Shown in pieces: positions 50,276 to 57,910 of a stretch of DNA of 64,000 bases. Position numbers and translations under genes: made by a program. The stretch spans positions 77,834 to 141,833 of the forward strand of contig NZ_JAVSNJ010000005.1 of assembly GCF_032144095.1 (NCBI RefSeq). The letters run 5' to 3'. The DNA comes from Sphaerochaeta sp032144095 (lineage in GTDB: Bacteria > Spirochaetota > Spirochaetia > Sphaerochaetales > Sphaerochaetaceae). The notes beneath the pieces were generated by a model. It was not told where the DNA came from. It ran no database searches and was given only the letters and a program-made list of their open reading frames with translations. Each line of letters starts with the position of its first letter. Position 1 is the stretch's first letter.

Positions 50276-51640
50276 ATGAAGCAAGCCATAGCGATTGACA
50301 TCGGGACTTCAAAGATCTCCCTTGTGCAGTTTGACATCTCCTCTATGCAGGTCATCTATTCTGTATCTGAGGAGAACAGCTCCCAGGTTCCCCACCTGCC
50401 TCCCTATAAGCATGAGCAGGATCCAGAGAAGACCTGGGCTATCATACAACGTCTCTTCAAGCAGATCCCGACCCGCTCCTCTGTGGAGTTTCTCTCCATC
50501 ACAGGTCAGGTACATGGGATCCTCTTGCTCGATGAGGCTTTCAACCCCAGGACACATCTCATGACCTGGCGGGACTGCCGTAACAAGGTCAATCCTGTTG
50601 GCAGCAACCATAAGCTACAGAACGGCTGTCTGGTCCAGAAGGGATACGGGGCCAGTACCCTCAAGTTCCTCCTGGAAGAAGGGGAGATCCTTGGCACTGA
50701 TGCTTTGCAGGTCTGTACCATAACCTCCTACATCATGGGAAAGCTCTCTGGCTGCTACTCCATCGACGAGACGGTAGGGGCAACCTTGGGTGTCTATGAT
50801 ATCACGAACAAGTGCTGGAACGGCCCGCAACTCGATGAGCTTGGCATCCCCCTGTCCCTGTTCCCGCCTCTGGTCCCCTCGAGTGTCATTATGGGTGAGA
50901 TCCTTCCGTCAGTTGCCCTCGAGTTGGGCCTGAAGGGGAGTGTGAAGGTCTCATCCCCGATCGGGGACAACCAGGCAAGCTTCATAGGGTCTTTGGGGTT
51001 CTGCCAGGCAGGGCTCATCAACATTGGTACCGGTGGGCAAATCTCAGTCCCCTGCAAGGATGTTACGGACAACCCTTCCATAGAGATCCGGCCCCTTCCC
51101 CAGGAAGGCTACATGCAGGTCTATTCTAGCCTATGCGGTGGCTGGGCCTACGCCTACCTGAAGGATTTTTGCAAGGATCTGCTTGGCAGTTTTGGCCTTT
51201 CGGTCACAGACAAGGCCATCTATGAAAAGTTGAACCAACTTGCCTTGGAATCGAACCCGGAGAATGGCCTACGCGTCGATACCCAATTTTTGGGGGTGAG
51301 GGAGGTTGAGGATGTCCTGGGTACGGTTTCCGATATCGATACCCATAACTTCACCCTTGGCAATCTCTCCAGGGCCTTCCTTGCGGGAATCGTGAGGGAG
51401 TTGCATCCAAAACAGATCAAGACAGAATCGATGGATTTTCTTGTTGCAAGCGGGAATGCCGTACGCAGGAATCCCTTGGTTGCAACCCTGATAGAGGCGG
51501 AGTTTGGCTGTCCGGTAAAGAGTGCACCATTTCTGGAGGAAGCCTCAATTGGCTCAGTCCTGAGCTGTGCAGTCCTGTTCGATGAGCATATGACAAGGGA
51601 ACATATCCACGCTTTCTACAAGGCGCATTTTGACAAATAG
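50276..51640 (+). CDS. FGGY-family carbohydrate kinase (sedoheptulokinase-like)
   Basis: A 454-residue sugar kinase. The ATPase-fold start is AIDIGTSKISLVQFD; SITGQVHGILLLD and TWRDCRN resemble sedoheptulokinase-type members; GDNQASFIGSLG and INIGTGGQISVPC are the phosphate-binding blocks, and VASGNAVRRNPLV the adenosine block. It probably phosphorylates the sugar or polyol released by the GH65 phosphorylase (inference). ATG 50276 matches the family N-terminus; the frame extends to TTG 50234. It lies 67 nt after the fusion gene and has no ribosome site. Confidence 0.85.
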   Translation: MKQAIAIDIGTSKISLVQFDISSMQVIYSVSEENSSQVPHLPPYKHEQDPEKTWAIIQRLFKQIPTRSSVEFLSITGQVHGILLLDEAFNPRTHLMTWRDCRNKVNPVGSNHKLQNGCLVQKGYGASTLKFLLEEGEILGTDALQVCTITSYIMGKLSGCYSIDETVGATLGVYDITNKCWNGPQLDELGIPLSLFPPLVPSSVIMGEILPSVALELGLKGSVKVSSPIGDNQASFIGSLGFCQAGLINIGTGGQISVPCKDVTDNPSIEIRPLPQEGYMQVYSSLCGGWAYAYLKDFCKDLLGSFGLSVTDKAIYEKLNQLALESNPENGLRVDTQFLGVREVEDVLGTVSDIDTHNFTLGNLSRAFLAGIVRELHPKQIKTESMDFLVASGNAVRRNPLVATLIEAEFGCPVKSAPFLEEASIGSVLSCAVLFDEHMTREHIHAFYKAHFDK

Positions 51641-51649
51641 GAGGATAGC

Positions 51650-52036
51650 ATGGGAGTGGCAACATATGTGAGGGGTCTTCAGCATATTGGGATCCCGACA
51701 AACGACATGGAGAAGACGGTGGCATTCTACCAGAGCCTTGGCTTTGTAAAGCAGTACGAAACCGACAACAAGGGGGAAGAGGTGGTTTTCCTTGCGTTGG
51801 CACATGTGGTGATCGAGACCTACCAGAACCATCAGGCAGCCATGAGCCATGGTGCCATCGACCATCTTGCCCTTGATGTCTCAGACATAGAGAAAACGTA
51901 TGCCCACGTGCAGGCCCTTGGCTATGCCTGCCTTGAAAAGGGTATCCAGCAACTGCCTTTCTGGAAGAATGGTGTGCGCTACTTTACCATAGAGGGGCCC
52001 AACAAAGAGAAGGTTGAGTTCAGCCAGATGCTGTAG
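51650..52036 (+). CDS. VOC-family protein (glyoxalase-like)
   Basis: A 128-residue vicinal-oxygen-chelate protein. Candidate metal ligands are His12 (LQHIGIPTNDMEKTVAFY), Glu in HVVIETYQNH, His in IDHLALDVSD and Glu in NKEKVEFSQML. The start follows AGGAGG 5 nt upstream and the gene is 9 nt after the kinase, so it belongs to that operon. It may be an epimerase or isomerase rather than a detoxification enzyme given the sugar context (inference). Confidence 0.82.
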   Translation: MGVATYVRGLQHIGIPTNDMEKTVAFYQSLGFVKQYETDNKGEEVVFLALAHVVIETYQNHQAAMSHGAIDHLALDVSDIEKTYAHVQALGYACLEKGIQQLPFWKNGVRYFTIEGPNKEKVEFSQML

Positions 52037-52094
52037 GGGTTTCTCACAGGAAAAGAGGCTTGGTTTTCTCTTTCAAAATACTCTGAATTTTTTC

Positions 52095-52140
52095 TTGAGT
52101 ACTGCCCATTTCGGTGGTACTCTTTATTTGTCGAACAAAT
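52095..52140 (+). promoter_or_regulatory. Promoter and FadR-type operator of the AtuA/ARH operon
   Basis: TTGAGT (52095-52100), 17 nt, TACTCT (52118-52123) with TGG before it (extended -10). ATTTGT-CGA-ACAAAT (52126-52140) is a perfect 6-bp inverted repeat fitting the GntR/FadR form TNGTnnnACNA and lies over the expected RNA start. Autorepression by the GntR protein encoded next is likely. Confidence 0.7.
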
Positions 52141-52161
52141 GAACAATAAGGAGCAGCACCT

Positions 52162-52851
52162 TTGAAGATTGCACCTGTACGAAATGAACGCCTTTCTGAC
52201 AAGGTCGTTGCCAGATTCTTGGCTCTCATCCATGATGGGGAGCTGAAGCCAGGCGAAAAGTTGCCAACAGAGATTGAGATGAGCGAGAAGTTCTCGGTAA
52301 GCAGAGGGGTCATCCGAGAGGCAATGATCCAACTCCAAGCCTTGGGCTATATCCGTAGGAAGACAAAGGAGGGCACCTTCGTCCAGGATGATATTCTGGA
52401 TAAACTGTCCCGCCCCGTATCGGATGCCCTCAAGGATGCAACCTTTCAGGACCTTCTGGATTTCCGAGATTCCCTGGAATCGAAGATGGTGGAGATTGTC
52501 ATCGCCCGTTCTAGCGATGATGAGATAGAGGAGATCCGCAGTTCCTTGCATGCGGAAACCGACAAGATCGGGAATCTTTTCAGCCTCGACCACTATTTCC
52601 ACTACAAGCTGGCCCAAGCTTCCCGAAATATCTTCTACATGAATTTCATTGATACCTATTACGATCTCATCGAGGAGCTGGCATCAAGAAACAAGAAGCA
52701 GGAAGGCAGCCTGGCCCAGATCGAAGAAGAGCACCAACAGATTGTTGACGCCATTGCAAGGCGAGACAAGAAGGGTGCCAGCAAGGCAATGAAACACCAT
52801 ATGGATATGGTCCGCAAACGAAGGCTGGCTAGTGAAGGGAGACCCGAATGA
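52162..52851 (+). CDS. GntR/FadR-family transcriptional regulator
   Basis: A 229-residue regulator with an N-terminal winged helix (GEKLPTEIEMSEKFSVSRGVIREAMIQLQALGYI) and a C-terminal FCD domain (FRDSLESKMVE; YFHYKLAQAS). The start is TTG at 52162, with AAGGAG 9 nt upstream; no ATG fits before the winged helix. It is the first gene of the operon and overlaps the AtuA start by 4 nt, so it is made together with the enzymes it probably controls. Confidence 0.88.
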   Translation: MKIAPVRNERLSDKVVARFLALIHDGELKPGEKLPTEIEMSEKFSVSRGVIREAMIQLQALGYIRRKTKEGTFVQDDILDKLSRPVSDALKDATFQDLLDFRDSLESKMVEIVIARSSDDEIEEIRSSLHAETDKIGNLFSLDHYFHYKLAQASRNIFYMNFIDTYYDLIEELASRNKKQEGSLAQIEEEHQQIVDAIARRDKKGASKAMKHHMDMVRKRRLASEGRPE

Positions 52852-54212
52852 AACGAGAGGTAAAAGTACTCTCCCCCTGTGGTATCCTCGGATATGGTTT
52901 TCCTGATGCATCCTTTGCTGCCGGATTGGCAGATTCCCCTGATGCCATCGTCGTCGATGCAGGTTCCACTGATGCAGGGCCACACAAGCTTGGGGCAAAG
53001 ACTGCAATCGTAAGCAGGAGGGCCGCCAAGAAGGACTTGGTGCGGATCATTTTGGGCGGCTGGTCACTCAAGATACCTGTTATCATTGGCTCTGCAGGTG
53101 GAAGTGGTGGAAAAACCCACATCGAATGGACTATGGGAATCATTGCTGAGATTCTCAAGGAAAATCCTGATGTGCAGCCTAAGACAGCCATCATTTTCTC
53201 TGATATCCCCAATGAGGTGATCCTCGCTAAACTGGGTGAGGGAAAGGTTCGATGCCTTGATGCCAAAGTCCTGCCTCTTGATGCAAAGATCCTCTCCGAG
53301 ACTACGGGAGTGGTTGCACAGATGGGGGTTGAACCAATACTGCGGGTTATGGAAGCGGGTGCCGATCTCATTGTCTGCGGGCGGGCCTACGACCCTTCTC
53401 CCTTTGCCGCTATAGGCATCCATGCTGGATTTGACCCGGCTCTCAGCTATCATCTGGGAAAGGTCCTTGAGTGTGGGGCTCTTTGCTGTAACCCGGGGAC
53501 GACCAAGGACTGCATGATGGGTGTGCTCTATGAGGATTGTTTTGAGGTCTATCCCTGTGACCCCAAGCGCAAGTGCACGACCCTCAGCGTCGCTGCCCAT
53601 ACCTTCTACGAGAAAGACCATCCTTACATCCTTCATGGCCCAGGAATTGCAATGGACCTCAGCGGTTGTAGCTTTACCCAGCTTACAGGCAATCGTGTAA
53701 GGGTTGGGGGGAGCAAGTTGGCGGCCACTGACCCCTATACCATCAAGCTGGAAGGGGCAAGGAAGGTCGCCTACCGGACTTTTGTTGTTGCAGGTGTCCG
53801 TGACCCCATCCTCATCTCTCAGATTGAGGAGGTGGAAGCCTTGGTTACCGAGAGTGTTTGCGAACAGTATCGGGACATAGACAAAAGCGACTACACCATC
53901 AATTTTTTGAACTACGGAAAGAATGCAGTGATGGGAAGCCTGGAACCGACACCTGTTCCGGGACATGAGCTCTGTGTTGTCTTTGAGGTGTTGGCTAAGA
54001 GCCAGGAATTGTCCGCAGCCATCTGCTCTTCTGTACGCTCCACCTTTATGCACTATGGCTATGAGGGGAGAAAATCCACGGCAGGGAACCTGGCATTTCC
54101 CTTTGCACCCAGTGATGTGGAGTTTGGAGCCGTCTATGAGTTTTCGGTCTATCACCTGATGGAAATTGATGATCCTGTCTCCCTTTTTGGTTGGCAGTGG
54201 TGGAGGCCATGA
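52848..54212 (+). CDS. AtuA-family protein (acyclic terpene utilisation AtuA-like, DUF1446)
   Basis: A 454-residue protein of the AtuA/DUF1446 family, whose biochemical activity is not established to my knowledge. Visible signatures are GFPDASFAAGL, VVDAGSTDAGPHKLG, IIGSAGGSGGKTHIEW and VCGRAYDPSPFAAIG, with a Cys-rich mid-part (CGALCCNPGTTKDC). The name comes from a terpene pathway, but homologues occur with organic-acid and sugar genes. It is co-translated with the GntR gene upstream and the DUF4387 gene downstream, a pairing I recall from other genomes. Confidence 0.85.
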   Translation: MKREVKVLSPCGILGYGFPDASFAAGLADSPDAIVVDAGSTDAGPHKLGAKTAIVSRRAAKKDLVRIILGGWSLKIPVIIGSAGGSGGKTHIEWTMGIIAEILKENPDVQPKTAIIFSDIPNEVILAKLGEGKVRCLDAKVLPLDAKILSETTGVVAQMGVEPILRVMEAGADLIVCGRAYDPSPFAAIGIHAGFDPALSYHLGKVLECGALCCNPGTTKDCMMGVLYEDCFEVYPCDPKRKCTTLSVAAHTFYEKDHPYILHGPGIAMDLSGCSFTQLTGNRVRVGGSKLAATDPYTIKLEGARKVAYRTFVVAGVRDPILISQIEEVEALVTESVCEQYRDIDKSDYTINFLNYGKNAVMGSLEPTPVPGHELCVVFEVLAKSQELSAAICSSVRSTFMHYGYEGRKSTAGNLAFPFAPSDVEFGAVYEFSVYHLMEIDDPVSLFGWQWWRP

Positions 54213-54523
54213 TGGATAGATTGGTTGATCTCGCACAGATGCTCAGAAGCAAGAACAGCGGGCCATTCCTCATCACCCTGGATGTTTTTTTCAGTGAGGA
54301 GGCTGTCTATCGGAGAGTAGTCGATAGTGGTGTCATTTCAGAGGCGAACATTCTGAAGCTCTACCACCTGGATGCATCCGATCTGTGTGGCATCTACTTC
54401 TTCGATGCGGCCTTGGGAATAAAGATAACATACCACCGTGCGGTCTCTTCAGGCACCTGTGGCGACCGTGATGTGTATGGGGCACAGCAGCATGCTCCAC
54501 TTATGGAACTTCTCATACCCTAG
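54212..54523 (+). CDS. DUF4387-family small protein
   Basis: A 103-residue protein of a family without known function. It starts MDRLVDLAQMLRSKNSGPF and contains LITLDVFFSEEAVYRRV and a C-terminal GDRDVYGAQQHAPL segment, which are family-like. Two ATGs are possible (54209, 54212); 54212 has GGAGG at 5 nt. It overlaps the AtuA stop. DUF4387 proteins usually sit next to AtuA-like proteins and may form a complex with them (inference). Confidence 0.8.
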   Translation: MDRLVDLAQMLRSKNSGPFLITLDVFFSEEAVYRRVVDSGVISEANILKLYHLDASDLCGIYFFDAALGIKITYHRAVSSGTCGDRDVYGAQQHAPLMELLIP

Positions 54524-54534
54524 GGGGATTACCA

Positions 54535-55458
54535 ATGGACAGAGAGCTTCTTCCGACAAAGAAGAGAACATATTGGCAGAGGATAAAAAGTGAGCGGGTC
54601 CTCTACTTGCTGTTGCTTCCTACGCTCCTCTTTTTCTTCTTGTTCAGAGTATTGCCGATCGTAAACATGCGTCTTGCTTTCTATCAGTTCAAATCCCGTG
54701 GCAACTGGCCATTTGTAGGGCTGAAGTATTTTAGGATAATCTTCAGCAGTCCGGGTTTTATGCAGATTCTCGGCAACACCCTGATCATCAGCTTCATGAA
54801 ATATATCCTGTTGTTTCCTGGTTTTGTCATATTTGCCCTCATGCTCAACGAGGTGCACTCTTTTAGGTTCCGTAAGTATGTGCAGGTTGTTTCGTACCTT
54901 CCTCACTTCCTCTCTTGGGTTGTCATCGCAGGAGTCTGGATCAGTTCCCTCTCCCTCTCCGGAGGGGTAAACCAGATCATGGCCTTCTTTGGCAGGGATG
55001 CCGTTGACTTCATGACCGACAGGCAGAAGATCCGCTGGATCCTCATGATCTGCGAGGCATGGAGAAGCCTGGGATGGGATTCCATCATCTTCTATACAGC
55101 CATCATCTCGATTTCCCCCACCCTGTATGAGGCCGCTGAGATTGACGGGGCAAACCGGATGAGGATCATCCGACACATTGTGTTGCCTGCCCTTGTCATC
55201 CCCATGATAACGATGTTCATCCTTAATCTTGGCTTTTTCCTCAATGCTGGGTTTGACCAGGTCTTCAACTTTTCCAACCAGGCAGTTGAAAGCACCATCG
55301 ACATCCTCGATACCTATATCTACCGTATCGGTATTGAGGGAGGGCAGTACTCCCTGGCGACTGCGGTGAGCCTCATCAAAGGTGTTGTGGGTGTATTGCT
55401 TGTCTGGTCCACCCATATCTTTGCCAAGAAGGTCTCTGGAACGGGGGTATGGTCATGA
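54535..55458 (+). CDS. ABC transporter permease (LplB type)
   Basis: A 307-residue, six-helix permease of the LplB/YteP group, used for oligosaccharide and glycoside uptake. It has the N-terminal LLLLPTLLFFFLFRVLPI helix and the EAA loop LYEAAEIDGANRMRIIRHIVLP. It lies 11 nt after DUF4387 and overlaps the second permease by 10 nt. Confidence 0.9.
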   Translation: MDRELLPTKKRTYWQRIKSERVLYLLLLPTLLFFFLFRVLPIVNMRLAFYQFKSRGNWPFVGLKYFRIIFSSPGFMQILGNTLIISFMKYILLFPGFVIFALMLNEVHSFRFRKYVQVVSYLPHFLSWVVIAGVWISSLSLSGGVNQIMAFFGRDAVDFMTDRQKIRWILMICEAWRSLGWDSIIFYTAIISISPTLYEAAEIDGANRMRIIRHIVLPALVIPMITMFILNLGFFLNAGFDQVFNFSNQAVESTIDILDTYIYRIGIEGGQYSLATAVSLIKGVVGVLLVWSTHIFAKKVSGTGVWS

Positions 55459-56345
55459 GAAAAGTAAAACGTGCATCTGGTGGGCAGGTTGTCTTGGGGG
55501 TATTCCTGCTGTTCCTTACCCTGACCATGCTCATCCCCTTACTCAATATTCTGGCAAAGTCACTCTCTTCTCCCTTGGAATCCCCTCTGATGGGAGGTCT
55601 GGCAATTTTTCCGAAGGGTGTGGACTTCATCAACTACAGGATAGTGTTCAGCCACCCCATCCTAGTGCCGGCCCTGATCAACTCAATCATTATCACTGTG
55701 GTGGGAACGTTGGTGAACATTGTCCTGACTACAACAGCTGCCTATGTGCTGTCAAGGCCCAAGCTGACCCTCAAGGCTCCCATCATGGTATTCCTCATTG
55801 TCATGATGCTCTTCGACCCAGGCCTCATACCTGAGTATCTCGTTGTCCAACAGCTTGGGCTTATGGGAAGCAAGTGGTCGGTAATCCTGGTAACAGCGGT
55901 AAATGTCTACTACCTGGTCATCATGATGCGCTATTTTGAGAAGGTCCCTCTCTCCATTGTGGAGGCTGCGACCATCGATGGGGCGAGCCACCTGCAGATG
56001 CTATTCAAGATTTTCTACCCCTTGAGCAAGGCGGGGGTGGCAACCATTACGATGTTCTACGCAGTTGTGCGTTGGAATGAATATTTCCGTGCAGGTATCT
56101 ATCTTACCCGCAAATCTACAGATACGGTGTTGCAGGTGATCTTGCGCCAATTTGTGGTGCTTGGCGATACGGTTTCAATCATTGGCCAGCAAAATGTCTA
56201 TGACTATAACGTCATGGCCCGTGTCGATTATAACGCCCTTAAGGGGGCTACGATTATCGTAGCAATTATTCCCATTCTTGTTCTCTATCCATTTGTGTTG
56301 AAATTCTATGCCAAGGATGTCTTCTCAGGTGGAATCAAGGAATAG
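55449..56345 (+). CDS. ABC transporter permease (YtcP type)
   Basis: A 298-residue partner permease. Its EAA loop is IVEAATIDGASHLQMLFKIFYPLS, and the C-terminus ends FYAKDVFSGGIKE, typical of YtcP/LplC permeases. Starts at ATG 55449 or 55455; both overlap the LplB-type gene. Importers of this class (LplABC) lack their own ATPase gene, as here. Confidence 0.9.
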   Translation: MVMRKVKRASGGQVVLGVFLLFLTLTMLIPLLNILAKSLSSPLESPLMGGLAIFPKGVDFINYRIVFSHPILVPALINSIIITVVGTLVNIVLTTTAAYVLSRPKLTLKAPIMVFLIVMMLFDPGLIPEYLVVQQLGLMGSKWSVILVTAVNVYYLVIMMRYFEKVPLSIVEAATIDGASHLQMLFKIFYPLSKAGVATITMFYAVVRWNEYFRAGIYLTRKSTDTVLQVILRQFVVLGDTVSIIGQQNVYDYNVMARVDYNALKGATIIVAIIPILVLYPFVLKFYAKDVFSGGIKE

Positions 56346-56373
56346 TCTTATGCATGAACCAAGGAGGTTTTTC

Positions 56374-57837
56374 ATGAAAAGAAAACAGGTTTCTATGGTA
56401 CTGGTGTTGCTGTTGAGCTTTGGGTTGCTGTTCGCAGCAGGATCCAAGGAAGCCGCACAGGTTACTACAGGTGCCAAGATAGGGACAGCTGCAAATCCAG
56501 CTAAAGTCACCTATATGTGCAAGGATGCCGATCCCATTACCGATGGCGAACAGCTCGGGATGTTGGTGAAGGCAATTGAAGAAGGAATGGCAAAAGAGGG
56601 AAACTATGTGGATCTGGAGATCCTTTCCGCCCCTACCGGATCGTATGCTACGGTAGTTCCCATCGCCTTCAGGACTGGCCAGATCACCCCTGACCTGATC
56701 TACTTCCAAGGCAATGACCAACCGATTGCGCAGGAAGGATTGCTTGAGAATTTGGTTCCTTATGTCGAGAAATCAAAGAACATCAAGGCCATCATGCCTG
56801 ACCATACCAAAGCAGCCATGGCCAACTATCCCTACCTGATGTGGCTTGCCCCAGCCCGTGTACAGATTCCTGTCATGCGCGCAGACTGGTTTGGCAAGCT
56901 GAAGAGCGGCAAAGCCCTTCTCGCAGACCCCACTGTCGACAACTACTATGCTCTCCTCAAGGAGATCAAGGACAGTGGCATGGCCAAGTGGCCCGTTACC
57001 ACAGACGGAGGCATCCTCAAGCTGGACTCGATATTCAACCATGCCTTTGGTGTCACTGCAACAATCGTAAAACAGAATGGGACATGGGTCTATTCTGAAG
57101 TTACCCCCGCTGCCAAGAACAAGCTTGCCTTCTATGCAAAGCTCTTCAAGGACGGTCTGTTGGACAACGAATATGTGACCAAGCAGTGGGATACGATGGA
57201 GCAGTCTTTCTATGAAGGGCAATCGGCACTGGTTGCAGGCACCACAGGGGATGTGGTGAATGTGTACAACAACAAGATGAAGGAGACCCAAGGTGTTGAG
57301 TTGGTGGTCCTTCCCCCAGCAAAGGGAGTGAGCCAGGCATACCAGAGCGTCGATGTGACCAAGGAGAGCCGTGGCTTTGCCATCAATGCCGATTCCAAAG
57401 TCAAGGATGCAGCTTGGGCCGTATTGGAGTTCATGGCAGGCAAGGAAGGGCGTAAGCTCGACAAGCTTGGCCTGGAGGGTATCCATTACAACATCGAGAA
57501 TGGCAAATATGTGCTTACCAAGCAGTTCCCTTCCTGGTGGGCAAAGTTCTGGCCAACCATGAATGGTCTCGACCTGAGTGAAGTGGTTGGGGAGGTACTT
57601 TCCAAGCCGGCAATAGAGTCATTGGATGCAGCTGCCAAGTACTTTGCGGCAGACACCAACGTGCTGCTTCCTGAGGATCTGCTTCCTCTCAAGGATGCAA
57701 TGGACAAACTATACCGTGAATACTCGACCGATATCATTCGGGGTGTAAGGCCCATCTCTGATTTTGATGGATTTGTCACCAAGTGGAACGCTGCTGGTGG
57801 AACGAAGATCTCTGCGTATCTGGCAACGGTACTCTAG
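56374..57837 (+). CDS. ABC transporter substrate-binding protein (LplA type)
   Basis: A 487-residue extracytoplasmic receptor. The signal peptide ends near LLFAAGSKEAAQ, without a lipobox Cys. The large size and pairing with LplB/YtcP permeases place it with complex-glycan or glycoside receptors. I chose ATG 56374 (AAGGAGG 6 nt upstream); upstream in-frame ATGs lie within the permease gene. A stem-loop follows. Its ligand is presumably cleaved or modified by the two ADP-ribosylglycohydrolase-fold proteins encoded next. Confidence 0.88.
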   Translation: MKRKQVSMVLVLLLSFGLLFAAGSKEAAQVTTGAKIGTAANPAKVTYMCKDADPITDGEQLGMLVKAIEEGMAKEGNYVDLEILSAPTGSYATVVPIAFRTGQITPDLIYFQGNDQPIAQEGLLENLVPYVEKSKNIKAIMPDHTKAAMANYPYLMWLAPARVQIPVMRADWFGKLKSGKALLADPTVDNYYALLKEIKDSGMAKWPVTTDGGILKLDSIFNHAFGVTATIVKQNGTWVYSEVTPAAKNKLAFYAKLFKDGLLDNEYVTKQWDTMEQSFYEGQSALVAGTTGDVVNVYNNKMKETQGVELVVLPPAKGVSQAYQSVDVTKESRGFAINADSKVKDAAWAVLEFMAGKEGRKLDKLGLEGIHYNIENGKYVLTKQFPSWWAKFWPTMNGLDLSEVVGEVLSKPAIESLDAAAKYFAADTNVLLPEDLLPLKDAMDKLYREYSTDIIRGVRPISDFDGFVTKWNAAGGTKISAYLATVL

Positions 57838-57847
57838 AGGATTGGAT

Positions 57848-57875
57848 GTATGCCGGGTCATTAGGCCCGGCATAC
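57848..57875 (+). promoter_or_regulatory. Intercistronic stem-loop after the LplA-type gene
   Basis: GTATGCCGGG (57848-57857) pairs perfectly with CCCGGCATAC (57866-57875) around an 8-nt loop, with no T-run after it. It is the same position and size as in the other three importer operons. Confidence 0.75.
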
Positions 57876-57910
57876 CCTTGTCAGGAAAGATTGCTTTGGA
57901 AGGATTGAAT

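Noticed and set aside
52046..52075. Possible terminator after the second VOC gene (AAAGAG...CTCTTT)
   Set aside because: The stem is only 6 bp of weak pairs with a T-rich loop and no convincing T-run.
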